NCBI RefSeq assembly: GCF_018618755.1
Contig: NZ_JACSMR010000006.1
Span: 1-64,000, forward strand
Direction: 5' to 3'
Source: Exiguobacterium sp. s193
GTDB taxonomy: Bacteria; Bacillota; Bacilli; Exiguobacteriales; Exiguobacteriaceae
DNA length: 64,000 nt
Of this stretch, positions 1 through 8,090 are shown one piece after another. Below the pieces are notes generated by a model. The model was not told the DNA's origin. It saw only the letters and a program-made list of their open reading frames with translations, and did not search any database. The position numbers and the translations under genes are program-made. Numbering within the stretch: position 1 is the first letter of the stretch; every line of letters begins with the position of its first letter.

Positions 1-1
1 A

Positions 2-118
2 GTAAGTCGCTCTGAACTCGCTCAAGCGCTCGCCTGGATAAATGGTAGACCAAGAAAATGTCTTAACTGGAAAACTGCATACGAGGTCTTCTCGGAAGAA
101 GTGTTGCACTTAATTTGA
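2..118 (+). mobile_element. IS30-family transposase, C-terminal end (partial)
   Basis: An open frame entering from the left edge encodes 38 residues before TGA. It contains INGRPRKCLNWKTAYEVF followed by EEVLHLI. The pattern N-x-RPRK-x-L-x-[WY]KT-x-x-E-x-F is the hallmark of the end of IS30-family DDE transposases. Only the tail is present. The right inverted repeat of the element should lie within the few tens of bases after the stop, but I cannot define it without the left end. Whether the upstream part is intact cannot be judged from this window. Confidence 0.85.
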
Positions 119-133
119 CAATCTATCAAATAA

Positions 134-174
134 AAAAATCCAAGCACGACTCCGTAGAGGGTACTTGGATTTTT
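134..174 (-). terminator. Terminator of the peptide-binding protein gene
   Basis: Inverted repeat AAAAATCCAAG (134-144) and CTTGGATTTTT (164-174), ending 10 bases beyond the stop codon of the minus-strand lipoprotein gene. A/T runs on both sides mean it may also stop transcription leaving the IS30 remnant. Confidence 0.8.
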
Positions 175-183
175 GTGCTCGAC

Positions 184-1818
184 TTACTTAACTTCCATCC
201 ATTTGAAGCTCATATCCGCACCGAACGGGTGACGGTATAATTTATCGATGTTAGCACGTTGCAAGTAAGCTTCACCTTTTTGGTAGATTGGAGCAATCGC
301 GTAATCTTCTGCAAGGAGCATTTTTTCAGCTTCTTGAAGTTCAGACCAACGTTTTGCTTCATCTGGTTCCATTTTTGCATCTTTGACGAGTTGATCAAAC
401 TCTTTGTTTGAGTAGTCCATCCGGTTAAAGCTTCCGTCTGTTAACCACATATCGAGGAACGTCATTGGATCTTGGTAATCGGGTCCCCAGCCGGCAGCTG
501 AGATATCGTATTCGCCTTTTGATTCAAGATCAAGGAAGTTTTTGAACGGTTGTTGTTTGATGTTGATTGTCAGACCAGGCAAGTTTTTCTCAAGATCGCC
601 TTTTAGGAATTCAGAGACCTTTTTGAAAGCATCTTCGTCACGTGACAACATACCGAGCTCGACTGTTTTCACGCCGAGTTCTTTTAGGCCGGCTTCCCAA
701 GCTTTTTTCGCTTCGGCTGCATCAAAGCTCTGAAGGTCTGGATATTTCGCACGGAAGTCCTCGCCGTCCGGTGTGAAGGTAAAGTCTTTTGCGACGATGA
801 AGTTAGCCGGTTTTGATCCATCGTTTAAGATGACATCCGTAATCCCTTGTTTCTCGAAACCAAGAGCAAGCGCTTTTCGGATGTTTTCATTTTTAAGGGC
901 TTTATTTTTTTGGTTGAAACGTAAGAAGTTGATGCGGGCGTCAGGGCGCGTTTTGTAGTCTTCTGATTGTTCGTATTGAGAAACGAATTCAGAAGTGATT
1001 GGCGCGAAATCGACGTCTTTCGACTCGAACAAGTTAACGCCGGTCGAGATTTCTTTGACGACTTTGACATTAATTTGATCCATTTTGACATTTGCTTTAT
1101 CCCAGTAGTCGGGGTTCTTTTTATATGTCCAACCAGCGTTCGATTGCCAATCAGATAAAATGAAAGGTCCGTTGAAGTTCATTGACTCGACGTTTGTTGC
1201 GAACTTATCCCCTTTGTCTTCGACGAACGACTGTTTCAGTGGTAAGTATGTCGGGAAACTCGTCAAGCCTAAGAAATAAGGAGCGGGTGCTTCAAGTTGA
1301 ACTTCGAGTGTTTGGTCGTCGACTTTTTTGACACCGAGTTCGTCGAGTTCTGCATCACCAGACATGATTTTGTTGGCATTTTTAAGATCTTGCAGGATGT
1401 AGGCATACTCAGCACCTGTCTTCGGATCGAGGGCACGTTTCCAAGAGTAGATGAAATCATCTGCTGTGACAGGTGAGCCGTCCGACCACTTGGCATCCTT
1501 ACGAAGTTTGAACGTATATGTCTTTTTATCGTCTGATACTTCAACGCTTTCAGCCATACCAGGAGTTGGTTTATTTTCACCGTCAAGACGATAAAGGCCT
1601 TCAAAAACGTTGTTTGTCACGATGATTGACGTCGAATCCGTTGTTTTCGTTGGATCGAGTTGTGGAACATCCGTCGTTGAGACGAGTGTTACTTCTTGTT
1701 TTTTACTACCATCTGATGACGATTTACCGTTCGAGTCGTTGTCCTGACCACAAGCGGCTACTGCGAGTAGCGCCATGCTCGATAAGCCAGCAAAGGCGAT
1801 TTTAGTCTGTTTTTTCAT
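184..1818 (-). CDS. Oligopeptide ABC transporter substrate-binding lipoprotein (OppA/DppE family)
   Basis: 544 aa solute-binding protein of family 5 (SBP_bac_5). It should capture oligopeptides outside the membrane and deliver them to an Opp/Dpp ABC permease. The N-terminus is a lipoprotein signal, with lysines, a hydrophobic stretch and lipobox LAVAAC (Cys23), so it should be lipid-anchored. Family features include NNVFEGLYRLD near residue 70, KDAKWSDGSPVTADDF near 105 and YDISAAGWGPDYQDPMTF near 435. No permease or ATPase genes adjoin it, so it is an orphan binding protein that probably serves transporters encoded elsewhere. Two CodY-like motifs lie upstream (1850-1864, 1912-1926), consistent with nutritional repression. 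The exact ligand cannot be deduced. Confidence 0.92.
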   Translation of the reverse strand: MKKQTKIAFAGLSSMALLAVAACGQDNDSNGKSSSDGSKKQEVTLVSTTDVPQLDPTKTTDSTSIIVTNNVFEGLYRLDGENKPTPGMAESVEVSDDKKTYTFKLRKDAKWSDGSPVTADDFIYSWKRALDPKTGAEYAYILQDLKNANKIMSGDAELDELGVKKVDDQTLEVQLEAPAPYFLGLTSFPTYLPLKQSFVEDKGDKFATNVESMNFNGPFILSDWQSNAGWTYKKNPDYWDKANVKMDQINVKVVKEISTGVNLFESKDVDFAPITSEFVSQYEQSEDYKTRPDARINFLRFNQKNKALKNENIRKALALGFEKQGITDVILNDGSKPANFIVAKDFTFTPDGEDFRAKYPDLQSFDAAEAKKAWEAGLKELGVKTVELGMLSRDEDAFKKVSEFLKGDLEKNLPGLTINIKQQPFKNFLDLESKGEYDISAAGWGPDYQDPMTFLDMWLTDGSFNRMDYSNKEFDQLVKDAKMEPDEAKRWSELQEAEKMLLAEDYAIAPIYQKGEAYLQRANIDKLYRHPFGADMSFKWMEVK

Positions 1819-1849
1819 GTGAAAGATGACCCCCCGATTAAATTTGAAA

Positions 1850-1926
1850 TAATTTCAGAAAAATGTGAACATAATGTAAATTTAAGTGAAAATGATTAAA
1901 AATGCAACATAAATTTTCTGATAATT
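1850..1926 (-). promoter_or_regulatory. Two CodY-box-like motifs upstream of the peptide-binding protein
   Basis: AATTTTCTGATAATT at 1912-1926 matches the CodY consensus AATTTTCWGAAAATT at 14 of 15 positions. TAATTTCAGAAAAAT at 1850-1864 matches at 12 of 15. They lie about 30 and 95 bases upstream of the minus-strand start, where CodY could block its promoter. CodY repression of peptide transporters is established in Bacillus; its action here is inferred from the motifs only. Confidence 0.5.
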
Positions 1927-1927
1927 C

Positions 1928-2611
1928 TTACTGATCAAGGTCTATCCGCTCAATTCCGAGCTCACTCAAGTAGTCATAAAGTATGAAAATCGTCAGACGG
2001 TGAGGCGAATACATCCGTAACGTCAACTGTTTTGGTGTACCGCGTAGACGTATATTGGTAATGCGGATTCCTTTTAATTCTAATGCCTGTTTTACCGATT
2101 CAGCCTCAAGATGTTCCGGTAGCATGAGATGAGCGACGATCACATTGGCCTCAAAGCGACTATTGTTAAATCGCTTCATAAACCAGGTGATGCCTTCTAA
2201 TGAAATAAACAGGAACAGGACCAAAAATGTCGACTCAAAGATAAATCCTGCCCCGACAGCAATCCCGATCCCACTCGCTGCCCAGATAATCGCAGCCGTC
2301 GTTAATCCGCTAACGATGTCATGAGGACGACGCAAGATGACACCAGCCCCGATGAAACCAATCCCGGCGACGATTTGTGCGACAATCCGCATCGGATCCA
2401 TTTGGACATGGGAAGCAATATTTTCATAGAAGATGACTGAATTGATGGAAACGATGGTTAAGAGGCAACTGATCAGGGTAATTACGAGGCTAGTACGTAT
2501 ACCAACCGGTTTATTTTTGATTTCACGTTCGAATCCAATGATGATTCCGAACGTTGCGGCAATCAATAATTTATAGACATCTTCCGGTTGAAACGAATGA
2601 ATCCACATCAT
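1928..2611 (-). CDS. MgtC/SapB family membrane protein
   Basis: About 227 aa. The N-terminal half is an MgtC domain: GFEREIKNKPVGIRT (the typical G-x-ERE...GIRT signature), then several hydrophobic helices with GIGFIGAGVILRR. A soluble C-terminal ACT-like part (about residues 150-227) follows. Family members sit in the cytoplasmic membrane and are linked to growth at low magnesium and to modulation of the F1F0-ATPase; no transport activity is proven. The gene could start at any of three tandem ATG codons or a TTG (2608-2617). The ATG at 2611 has the best spacing (7) from AAAGGA. It ends 2 bases beyond a CodY-like motif belonging to the next gene. Confidence 0.88.
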   Translation of the reverse strand: MMWIHSFQPEDVYKLLIAATFGIIIGFEREIKNKPVGIRTSLVITLISCLLTIVSINSVIFYENIASHVQMDPMRIVAQIVAGIGFIGAGVILRRPHDIVSGLTTAAIIWAASGIGIAVGAGFIFESTFLVLFLFISLEGITWFMKRFNNSRFEANVIVAHLMLPEHLEAESVKQALELKGIRITNIRLRGTPKQLTLRMYSPHRLTIFILYDYLSELGIERIDLDQ

Positions 2612-2625
2612 CATCAAATCCTTTC

Positions 2626-2703
2626 TTTACATAGAAGCAGGTTTTGTTATAATGAATTTTGTGTCTTTCGAATGAATATACGTTTGATATGAATAGATAT
2701 ACA
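2626..2703 (+). promoter_or_regulatory. Promoter and ARG box of the arginine/ornithine-type antiporter
   Basis: TTTACA (2626-2631), a 16-base spacer and TATAAT (2648-2653) form a good SigA promoter. Downstream, TATGAATAGATATACA (2688-2703) matches the ARG-box core TATGAATAAAAATACA at 14 of 16 positions. The placement in the early transcribed region suits ArgR/AhrC control of an arginine-related transporter. The box is called by eye, without a position weight matrix. Confidence 0.6.
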
Positions 2704-2726
2704 GAGATAAAGGAAGTGTTTACATC

Positions 2727-4121
2727 ATGAATCAACAAAAGATTGGTTTTTTTGCATTAGCAGCGATGGTCATCGGGTCGATGGTCGGAGGTGGCGCATT
2801 CAACTTGCCGGGAGCAATGGCTCAAAAAGCAAGCGCAGGTCCGATTTTAATCGGTTGGGGCATTACAGGACTCGGTATGATTATGCTGGCGTTAGTCTTT
2901 CAACATCTAGCAAACAGTAAACCGGAGCTTGAAGGTGGTATCTACGCGTATGCACGGGAAGGATTCGGTCGTTTCGTGGGCTTTAACAGTGCCTGGGGAT
3001 ACTGGGTCTCGGCATGGATTGGAACGGTCGCGAACATTACGTTAGTCTTTAATGCACTTAGTTACTTCTTCCCGATTTTCTCAGCTGAAAATCGCGTGTT
3101 TTTATTAGGGATGAGCGTTGTTGTCGTCTGGGGATTATTTTGGATTGTCTCGAGTGGGATTAAAGAAGCGACTCTTGTTAACTTAATTACGACAATCGCA
3201 AAACTTGTTCCGATTTTAATTTTTATTTTACTCGTCGCGATTGCTTTCAACGTAAAAACGTTTAACCTCAATTTTTGGGGTGAGGGGACAGAACTTGGTT
3301 CCATCTTTGAGCAAGTGAAAGGGACGATGCTTGTCACGCTTTGGGCATTCGTTGGAATTGAAGGAGCCGTCGTCTTGTCGTCGCGCGCGAAAAATCGCAG
3401 TGACGTCGGTAAAGCAACGGTGACAGGACTTGTCGGCGTGCTTGTCATTTATATCTTGATTTCAGTCTTGTCACTCGGTGTCTTAAGCCAAGAGAAGTTA
3501 GCGGGACTACAGGAGCCGACGATGGCCTATGTATTAGAAGCGGCTATCGGACCAGTAGGGGCGACGATCATCATGATTGGCTTAATCATCTCACTTTCTG
3601 GAGCATTACTCGGATGGACGATTCTTGCCTCGGAAATTTCATACCTTGTTGCAAAAGATGGTGCATTTCCGAAATTATTTGCGAAGACGAATCGTAAAGG
3701 GGCGCCGGTTGGAGCACTTTTGGTCACGCAAATCGCGACACAGGTCGTCGCGGGCGTAGCGTTATTTTCAGCGCAGACCTATCTTGTCCTTTCAAGTATC
3801 GCTGGAATTTGTGCCCTCTTACCGTACTTGTTATCAGCGATTTATAGTGTGCGCTTCTCGCGCGCGGAACGAAATATGAAGATGCTGATTTTCTCCGTGA
3901 TTGCAGCACTTTATTCAGTCTGGTTAGTCTATGCTTCAGGTATTTGGTATATCGTGATTGCAGCTCTCGTCTATGCACCCGGTATCATCGCATATTCGGT
4001 GGCAGAACGTGAGCAACAACGAAGTGGAATGTCACGTTATGAAGTAATCGCGAGTGGCGTACTTGTGATTCTTGCAGCAGTCGCCATCTACGGTATGGTC
4101 GGCGGTCAGATTGAACTATAA
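2727..4121 (+). CDS. arcD: APC-family basic amino acid antiporter, ArcD/YvsH type (arginine/ornithine)
   Basis: 464 aa, about 12 membrane helices. The start MVIGSMVGGGAFNLPGAMAQ is the conserved first-helix substrate motif of basic amino acid/polyamine antiporters, and the whole length fits the arginine/ornithine antiporter subgroup. The protein would exchange arginine for ornithine, or lysine/histidine for a decarboxylated product, across the cytoplasmic membrane. No arcABC genes adjoin it, but an ARG-box match lies upstream and ornithine aminotransferase is 2.3 kb away, which supports arginine/ornithine as substrates. A lysine or agmatine specificity cannot be excluded. The ATG has an AAGGAAG ribosome site upstream. 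Confidence 0.83.
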   Translation: MNQQKIGFFALAAMVIGSMVGGGAFNLPGAMAQKASAGPILIGWGITGLGMIMLALVFQHLANSKPELEGGIYAYAREGFGRFVGFNSAWGYWVSAWIGTVANITLVFNALSYFFPIFSAENRVFLLGMSVVVVWGLFWIVSSGIKEATLVNLITTIAKLVPILIFILLVAIAFNVKTFNLNFWGEGTELGSIFEQVKGTMLVTLWAFVGIEGAVVLSSRAKNRSDVGKATVTGLVGVLVIYILISVLSLGVLSQEKLAGLQEPTMAYVLEAAIGPVGATIIMIGLIISLSGALLGWTILASEISYLVAKDGAFPKLFAKTNRKGAPVGALLVTQIATQVVAGVALFSAQTYLVLSSIAGICALLPYLLSAIYSVRFSRAERNMKMLIFSVIAALYSVWLVYASGIWYIVIAALVYAPGIIAYSVAEREQQRSGMSRYEVIASGVLVILAAVAIYGMVGGQIEL

Positions 4122-4127
4122 AATTAC

Positions 4128-4163
4128 AAAAAAGCCATGACTCGAAAGAATCATGGCTTTTTG
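4128..4163 (+). terminator. Bidirectional terminator
   Basis: AAAAAAGCCATGA and TCATGGCTTTTT pair around a loop between the convergent antiporter and EAL genes. A/T runs on both sides let it serve both. Confidence 0.85.
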
Positions 4164-4197
4164 TTGTCTTCTTTAATTTAAATAGTAGAAAACAAAA

Positions 4198-6237
4198 TCA
4201 TTGAGGTGTGAACCGTGTTTCGACTTCTTTCGTTGATAACGGTTCAGCGAAGATGAAGCCCTGCATTTGTTGACAGGCGGTCGTCTCAAGATAGGCCTGT
4301 GCACTCGGGGTTTCAACACCTTCAGCAACAAGATTAAGATTTAAATTTCGACCGAGTTGAATGATGGAATCGAGTAAACCATTTTCACCTAAATCGATTC
4401 CGTCGATAAATACTTTATCAATCTTCAACTCGTCAATCGGAAAAGCACTTAAATATTGTAAGGAAGAATATCCTGTTCCAAAATCATCAATTGATAAACG
4501 GAAACCAAGCGACTTGATTAACTGCATCCGTTCAATGGTCCGTCTTGTCTGTAGGATGGCAATGTTTTCTGTCATCTCAAGTGTAATGGTTTGCGGTGCA
4601 ATCAATTTTTTAGCGATGACATGTTGGAGTGTGCGGACGAACGAGTCGCTTTGGAATTGATGCGGTGAAATATTAATCGCCATCGTCAACTTAGGGTCAA
4701 TGGTTTGTTGCCATTTTGCCAATTGCTCACAGGCTTCAATCACGACCCAATTATTGATCGGGGTAATCAAAGCTGCTTCTTCAGCGAGCGGGATGAACTC
4801 AGTTGGTGAAATACTTCCGAGCGCATTATGTTTCCAGCGGAGCAGTGCTTCAAATCCGTCGATATGCTTCGTCTTTAAGTCGACGATGGGTTGATAGACG
4901 AGTGAGAGTGCTTCGTCTTCTAGCGCGGTGAACAAAGACCGCTCGAGTTGTACTTTACGCGTAAACTGTTCATCCATTTCATGTGTTAAATATTGAATCG
5001 TTCCCGTCCCGATTGTTTTCCCCGAAGACAGAGCCATTTCTGAGCGGCGGAATAAATCTTCGAGCGATTTCGCATCAGATGGATAACGCGTAATACCGAA
5101 CGTACAAGAAATAATTAACGAGTGTCCATTAATGTAATAGGGACGCTGGACGACTTGCTGGAGCTTACGGACGAATTGGAAGAGTGTATTGCTATTTGAA
5201 GCAGGGATTAGCAGACCGAATAAGTCACTTGTCGGATGAAAGGTCAGCATACCTTGTGCCTGTTGTTCAAGGCGGGTTGCTAAAGATTGAAGCAATTGAT
5301 CGCCGACGTGACTTCCGAACGAGTCATTGATGACTTTGAAGCGATCGATGTCGAACAGGATCAGAGATAGCGGCTGAGCAGCGGATGCTTCCTCGAACAA
5401 CGGGATGCCTTGACGTAAAAAACCTCGTTTATTCAAAAGGTGTGTCATTTCATTGTGATGGACAAGGAAGTCTAGTTCCTCTTCGAGGCGTGTCGTCTCC
5501 GTGATATCCGTCCCGATGAATAAGTGCTGAAAACGAACACCGTTTACATCATAGATTGGGATGAGTGTAGCCTGGAGAAATTTTTCCTCATCTGAAGATG
5601 ACTTCAGCGGCATTTTACCGGACCATGCTTTTTTCTGTTTGATTTGTGAGCGGATGTTTTGTAACGTCTCCTCTTGAGAAGGATCAAGAAGACGGGTCCA
5701 AGGTTGATTCATTAACTTATCCGGACAAAAACCAGTGAAATCAACCATATTTTCGTTGGCATATTTGATGTTGCCACGGGCATCGAGTACGAGAACGCAA
5801 GCGATTTGATCAAACGCATACCTTAAATCCATCAAGCCCTGAAACAGTGGTTTCGTAGTCCCATCTGCACTGGATCCCGGAATGCTACAGAAACACGCAC
5901 CGACTATGTTCTCACTTGTTTTATTTTCAAAGAGTGGCGAAATTAGAAAGTTTGAAGTGAGCGATTGTCCTGATTTGTGCAAAAAAGTAGTGTTCGCTAG
6001 CTGAATCGCTTGCCGACGCTCTAAAAAGGAAAACCAGAGTTGTTCACTAAACGAAACATCTTCCGGATTGAGTAAAGGAATCATCTGTCCGAGGACTTCA
6101 GCCGCGGACCATCCCCAATAGTCTTCAGCAGGAGTATTCCAAGAATGGACAGTTAAATCGGTATTTAAAATGAAAGCCGGGAAAGGGAAGTTTTTCATCA
6201 TGACTGCGTAAGAATCAATCGTCGAACGGTCCATCAC
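4198..6237 (-). CDS. PAS-PAS-GGDEF(degenerate)-EAL protein, probable c-di-GMP phosphodiesterase
   Basis: About 679 aa, soluble, with no membrane helix. Order: two PAS sensor domains (about residues 5-110 and 135-255), a GGDEF-fold domain (about 265-420) and an EAL domain (about 430-675). The cyclase signature is lost: where GGDEF is expected the sequence reads TSDLFGLL, so this part should not make c-di-GMP. It may bind GTP or be structural. The EAL part keeps EALLRW, NISPHQF, EMTEN, DDFGTGYSS, KIDKVF and EGVE, the metal- and substrate-binding residues of active phosphodiesterases. It should therefore lower c-di-GMP in response to a PAS signal. Start: AAGGAG (6247-6252) is 9 bases from GTG 6237 and 12 from ATG 6234; an in-frame TTG at 6273 lies upstream of that ribosome site. 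Confidence 0.88.
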   Translation of the reverse strand: MMDRSTIDSYAVMMKNFPFPAFILNTDLTVHSWNTPAEDYWGWSAAEVLGQMIPLLNPEDVSFSEQLWFSFLERRQAIQLANTTFLHKSGQSLTSNFLISPLFENKTSENIVGACFCSIPGSSADGTTKPLFQGLMDLRYAFDQIACVLVLDARGNIKYANENMVDFTGFCPDKLMNQPWTRLLDPSQEETLQNIRSQIKQKKAWSGKMPLKSSSDEEKFLQATLIPIYDVNGVRFQHLFIGTDITETTRLEEELDFLVHHNEMTHLLNKRGFLRQGIPLFEEASAAQPLSLILFDIDRFKVINDSFGSHVGDQLLQSLATRLEQQAQGMLTFHPTSDLFGLLIPASNSNTLFQFVRKLQQVVQRPYYINGHSLIISCTFGITRYPSDAKSLEDLFRRSEMALSSGKTIGTGTIQYLTHEMDEQFTRKVQLERSLFTALEDEALSLVYQPIVDLKTKHIDGFEALLRWKHNALGSISPTEFIPLAEEAALITPINNWVVIEACEQLAKWQQTIDPKLTMAINISPHQFQSDSFVRTLQHVIAKKLIAPQTITLEMTENIAILQTRRTIERMQLIKSLGFRLSIDDFGTGYSSLQYLSAFPIDELKIDKVFIDGIDLGENGLLDSIIQLGRNLNLNLVAEGVETPSAQAYLETTACQQMQGFIFAEPLSTKEVETRFTPQ

Positions 6238-6364
6238 ATGTACACGCTCCTTATTAAAAAAATAACTGGTCAATTGTCTTGTCTATTCCCAATATATTCA
6301 ATTGTCATGCAGGCAAACCCTCTTATGATATGTAATTTTTATATGAAATTTATCGGGACGAATC

Positions 6365-6392
6365 TGTTATACTTATTTTGAAAGCGTTTTCT
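6365..6392 (+). promoter_or_regulatory. Extended -10 promoter with overlapping cre site before rocD
   Basis: TGTTATACT (6365-6373) is an extended -10 element; no convincing -35 is seen. TGAAAGCGTTTTCT (6379-6392) matches the CcpA-binding cre consensus TGNAANCGNWNNCA at all but the last base and would cover the start of transcription. Carbon catabolite repression of ornithine degradation is a reasonable inference. Confidence 0.6.
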
Positions 6393-6415
6393 AACGAGTT
6401 AAAGGGGGACTTTTT

Positions 6416-7618
6416 ATGAATCAAACAGAAAAAATCATTCAACAGACAGAAGAATTTGGGGCACATAACTATCATCCACTTCCAATCGTCATCTCAGAAG
6501 CGGAGGGTGTATTCGTTAAAGATCCAGAAGGTCGTCAGTATATGGATATGCTGAGTGCCTATTCGGCGGTTAACCAAGGACACCGTCATCCGAAAATCAT
6601 CGAAGCATTAAAACGTCAAGCAGATAAAATTACATTGACGTCACGTGCGTTCCATAATGATCAACTCGGTTTCTTCTATGAAAAAGTGGCGAAGTTGACG
6701 AATAAAGAGATGGTCCTACCGATGAATACAGGTGCGGAAGCGGTCGAGACAGCTGTTAAGGCAGCACGTCGCTGGGCATACGAAGTCAAACAAGTTCCCG
6801 GGGACGCTGAAATCATAGTTTGTGAAGGGAATTTCCACGGACGGACGATGACTGCGGTTTCGATGTCAACCGAAGCCGAATACCAACGTGGTTTCGGTCC
6901 TCTTTTACCAGGAATCAAAACCATTCCTTATGGTGACTTGGAGGCCTTAAAAGGTGCAATCACAGAAAATACGGCAGCATTTATTGTCGAGCCGATTCAA
7001 GGGGAAGCAGGAATTCTGATTCCATACGAAGGATTTTTAAAAGAAGCCCAGGCTGTCTGTAAAGAACATAATGTCTTACTCGTTTCAGATGAAATCCAAT
7101 CCGGTCTGGGACGTTCAGGTAAGTGGTTCGCTTCTGATTGGGATGAAGTGATACCAGATATGTATATCCTCGGAAAAGCATTAGGTGGCGGTGTGTTCCC
7201 GATTTCTTGCGTCGCGGCGAACCGTGATGTGTTGAGCGTCTTCAACCCTGGTTCGCACGGTTCGACGTTCGGTGGAAATCCACTAGCCTGTGCCGTTTCG
7301 GTTGCTTCGCTAGAAGTGCTCGAAGATGAAAAATTACCTGAGCGTTCACTTGAACTCGGAACGTACTTCATGGAAAAATTAAAACAAATCAACAATCCGA
7401 TCATTAAAGAAGTCCGTGGACGTGGACTCTTCATCGGAGTTGAGTTGACAGAAGCAGCCCGTCCGTATTGCGAAGCGTTAAAGGAAAAAGGACTGCTTTG
7501 TAAAGAAACGCACGAAACGGTCATTCGTTTTGCACCACCACTCGTGATCACGAAGGAAGAGCTCGATTGGGCATTCGAACGAATCGAACAAGTATTAGGT
7601 GCATCTGTCACACAATAA
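6416..7618 (+). CDS. rocD: Ornithine aminotransferase (ornithine-oxo-acid transaminase)
   Basis: 400 aa, class-III PLP aminotransferase. It converts ornithine and 2-oxoglutarate to glutamate-5-semialdehyde and glutamate, a step of arginine catabolism. Visible features: [10 protein letters not shown] at the N-terminus, [16 protein letters not shown] (PLP phosphate region), [27 protein letters not shown] (Asp contacting the PLP ring) and [13 protein letters not shown], where the Lys forms the Schiff base. Length and motifs match Bacillus RocD. GGGGG 7 bases before the ATG is a strong ribosome site. It is transcribed alone, with its own terminator and an upstream cre site. Arginase and rocA are not in the window. 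Confidence 0.95.
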   Translation: MNQTEKIIQQTEEFGAHNYHPLPIVISEAEGVFVKDPEGRQYMDMLSAYSAVNQGHRHPKIIEALKRQADKITLTSRAFHNDQLGFFYEKVAKLTNKEMVLPMNTGAEAVETAVKAARRWAYEVKQVPGDAEIIVCEGNFHGRTMTAVSMSTEAEYQRGFGPLLPGIKTIPYGDLEALKGAITENTAAFIVEPIQGEAGILIPYEGFLKEAQAVCKEHNVLLVSDEIQSGLGRSGKWFASDWDEVIPDMYILGKALGGGVFPISCVAANRDVLSVFNPGSHGSTFGGNPLACAVSVASLEVLEDEKLPERSLELGTYFMEKLKQINNPIIKEVRGRGLFIGVELTEAARPYCEALKEKGLLCKETHETVIRFAPPLVITKEELDWAFERIEQVLGASVTQ

Positions 7619-7628
7619 GGAATGAAAT

Positions 7629-7668
7629 AAGACTTCTCATCCGAATTCGATGGGGAGTCTTGTTTTTT
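7629..7668 (+). terminator. rocD terminator
   Basis: AAGACTTCTCAT pairs with ATGGGGAGTCTT (two G-T pairs), followed by TGTTTTTTC. Confidence 0.8.
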
Positions 7669-7671
7669 CAG

Positions 7672-7696
7672 GTTTGATTCTTCTGAAGAAGGGAAA
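7672..7696 (+). promoter_or_regulatory. Probable SigB promoter of csbD
   Basis: GTTTGA (7672-7677), a 13-base spacer and GGGAAA (7691-7696) match the SigB consensus GTTTAA-N12-15-GGGWAW closely. It sits directly after the rocD terminator and about 40 bases before the csbD start. csbD is a SigB target in B. subtilis. Confidence 0.6.
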
Positions 7697-7734
7697 ACAT
7701 TATTATTCGCTTAAAAACTTAGGGGGTAATGAAT

Positions 7735-7932
7735 ATGTCAGAAAACAGTGGTTTGAATAAAAAACTTGATGGTGCCGTCGATAAAGTAGCAGGTAAAGCA
7801 AAAGAGGCACTCGGAAAAGCAACAGGAGATAAGTCGACCGAACGTGACGGCAAGAAAGATCAACTAAAAGGTGATGCAAAGAAAACAGTCGGGAACGTCC
7901 AGCAAAATCTTGAGGATACGAACCGCCATTAA
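7735..7932 (+). CDS. csbD: CsbD-family general stress protein
   Basis: About 65 aa, hydrophilic and rich in Lys, Gly and Asp. The repeated pattern LDGAVDKVAGKAKEALGKATGD...GKKDQLKGDAKKTVGNVQ is that of the CsbD family, small soluble stress proteins of unknown biochemical role. AGGGGGT lies only 2 bases before the first ATG (7729) but 8 before the second (7735), so the second start is preferred. A SigB-like promoter is placed just upstream, fitting the family's stress-induced expression. Confidence 0.9.
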   Translation: MSENSGLNKKLDGAVDKVAGKAKEALGKATGDKSTERDGKKDQLKGDAKKTVGNVQQNLEDTNRH

Positions 7933-7938
7933 GTAAGT

Positions 7939-7970
7939 AAAAAGTACCCACCATACTGGGTACTTTTTTT
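7939..7970 (+). terminator. csbD terminator
   Basis: AAAAGTACCCA pairs with TGGGTACTTTT, followed by a T run. Confidence 0.85.
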
Positions 7971-8030
7971 ATGAATAAATTTGTATAAAGGTCTAGTCAT
8001 TTAGATGTTTATGTGAAATAATAATACCTG

Positions 8031-8044
8031 TAAAAGCGTTTTCA
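8031..8044 (+). promoter_or_regulatory. cre-like site upstream of the PTS permease
   Basis: TAAAAGCGTTTTCA matches the CcpA operator consensus except for one core base (A for G at position 2). It lies 46 bases before the start codon. Confidence 0.5.
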
Positions 8045-8090
8045 TTGTTTTGTCAGCAATTGTTTTTTTACTTAAGAAAGGATGAAGTGT

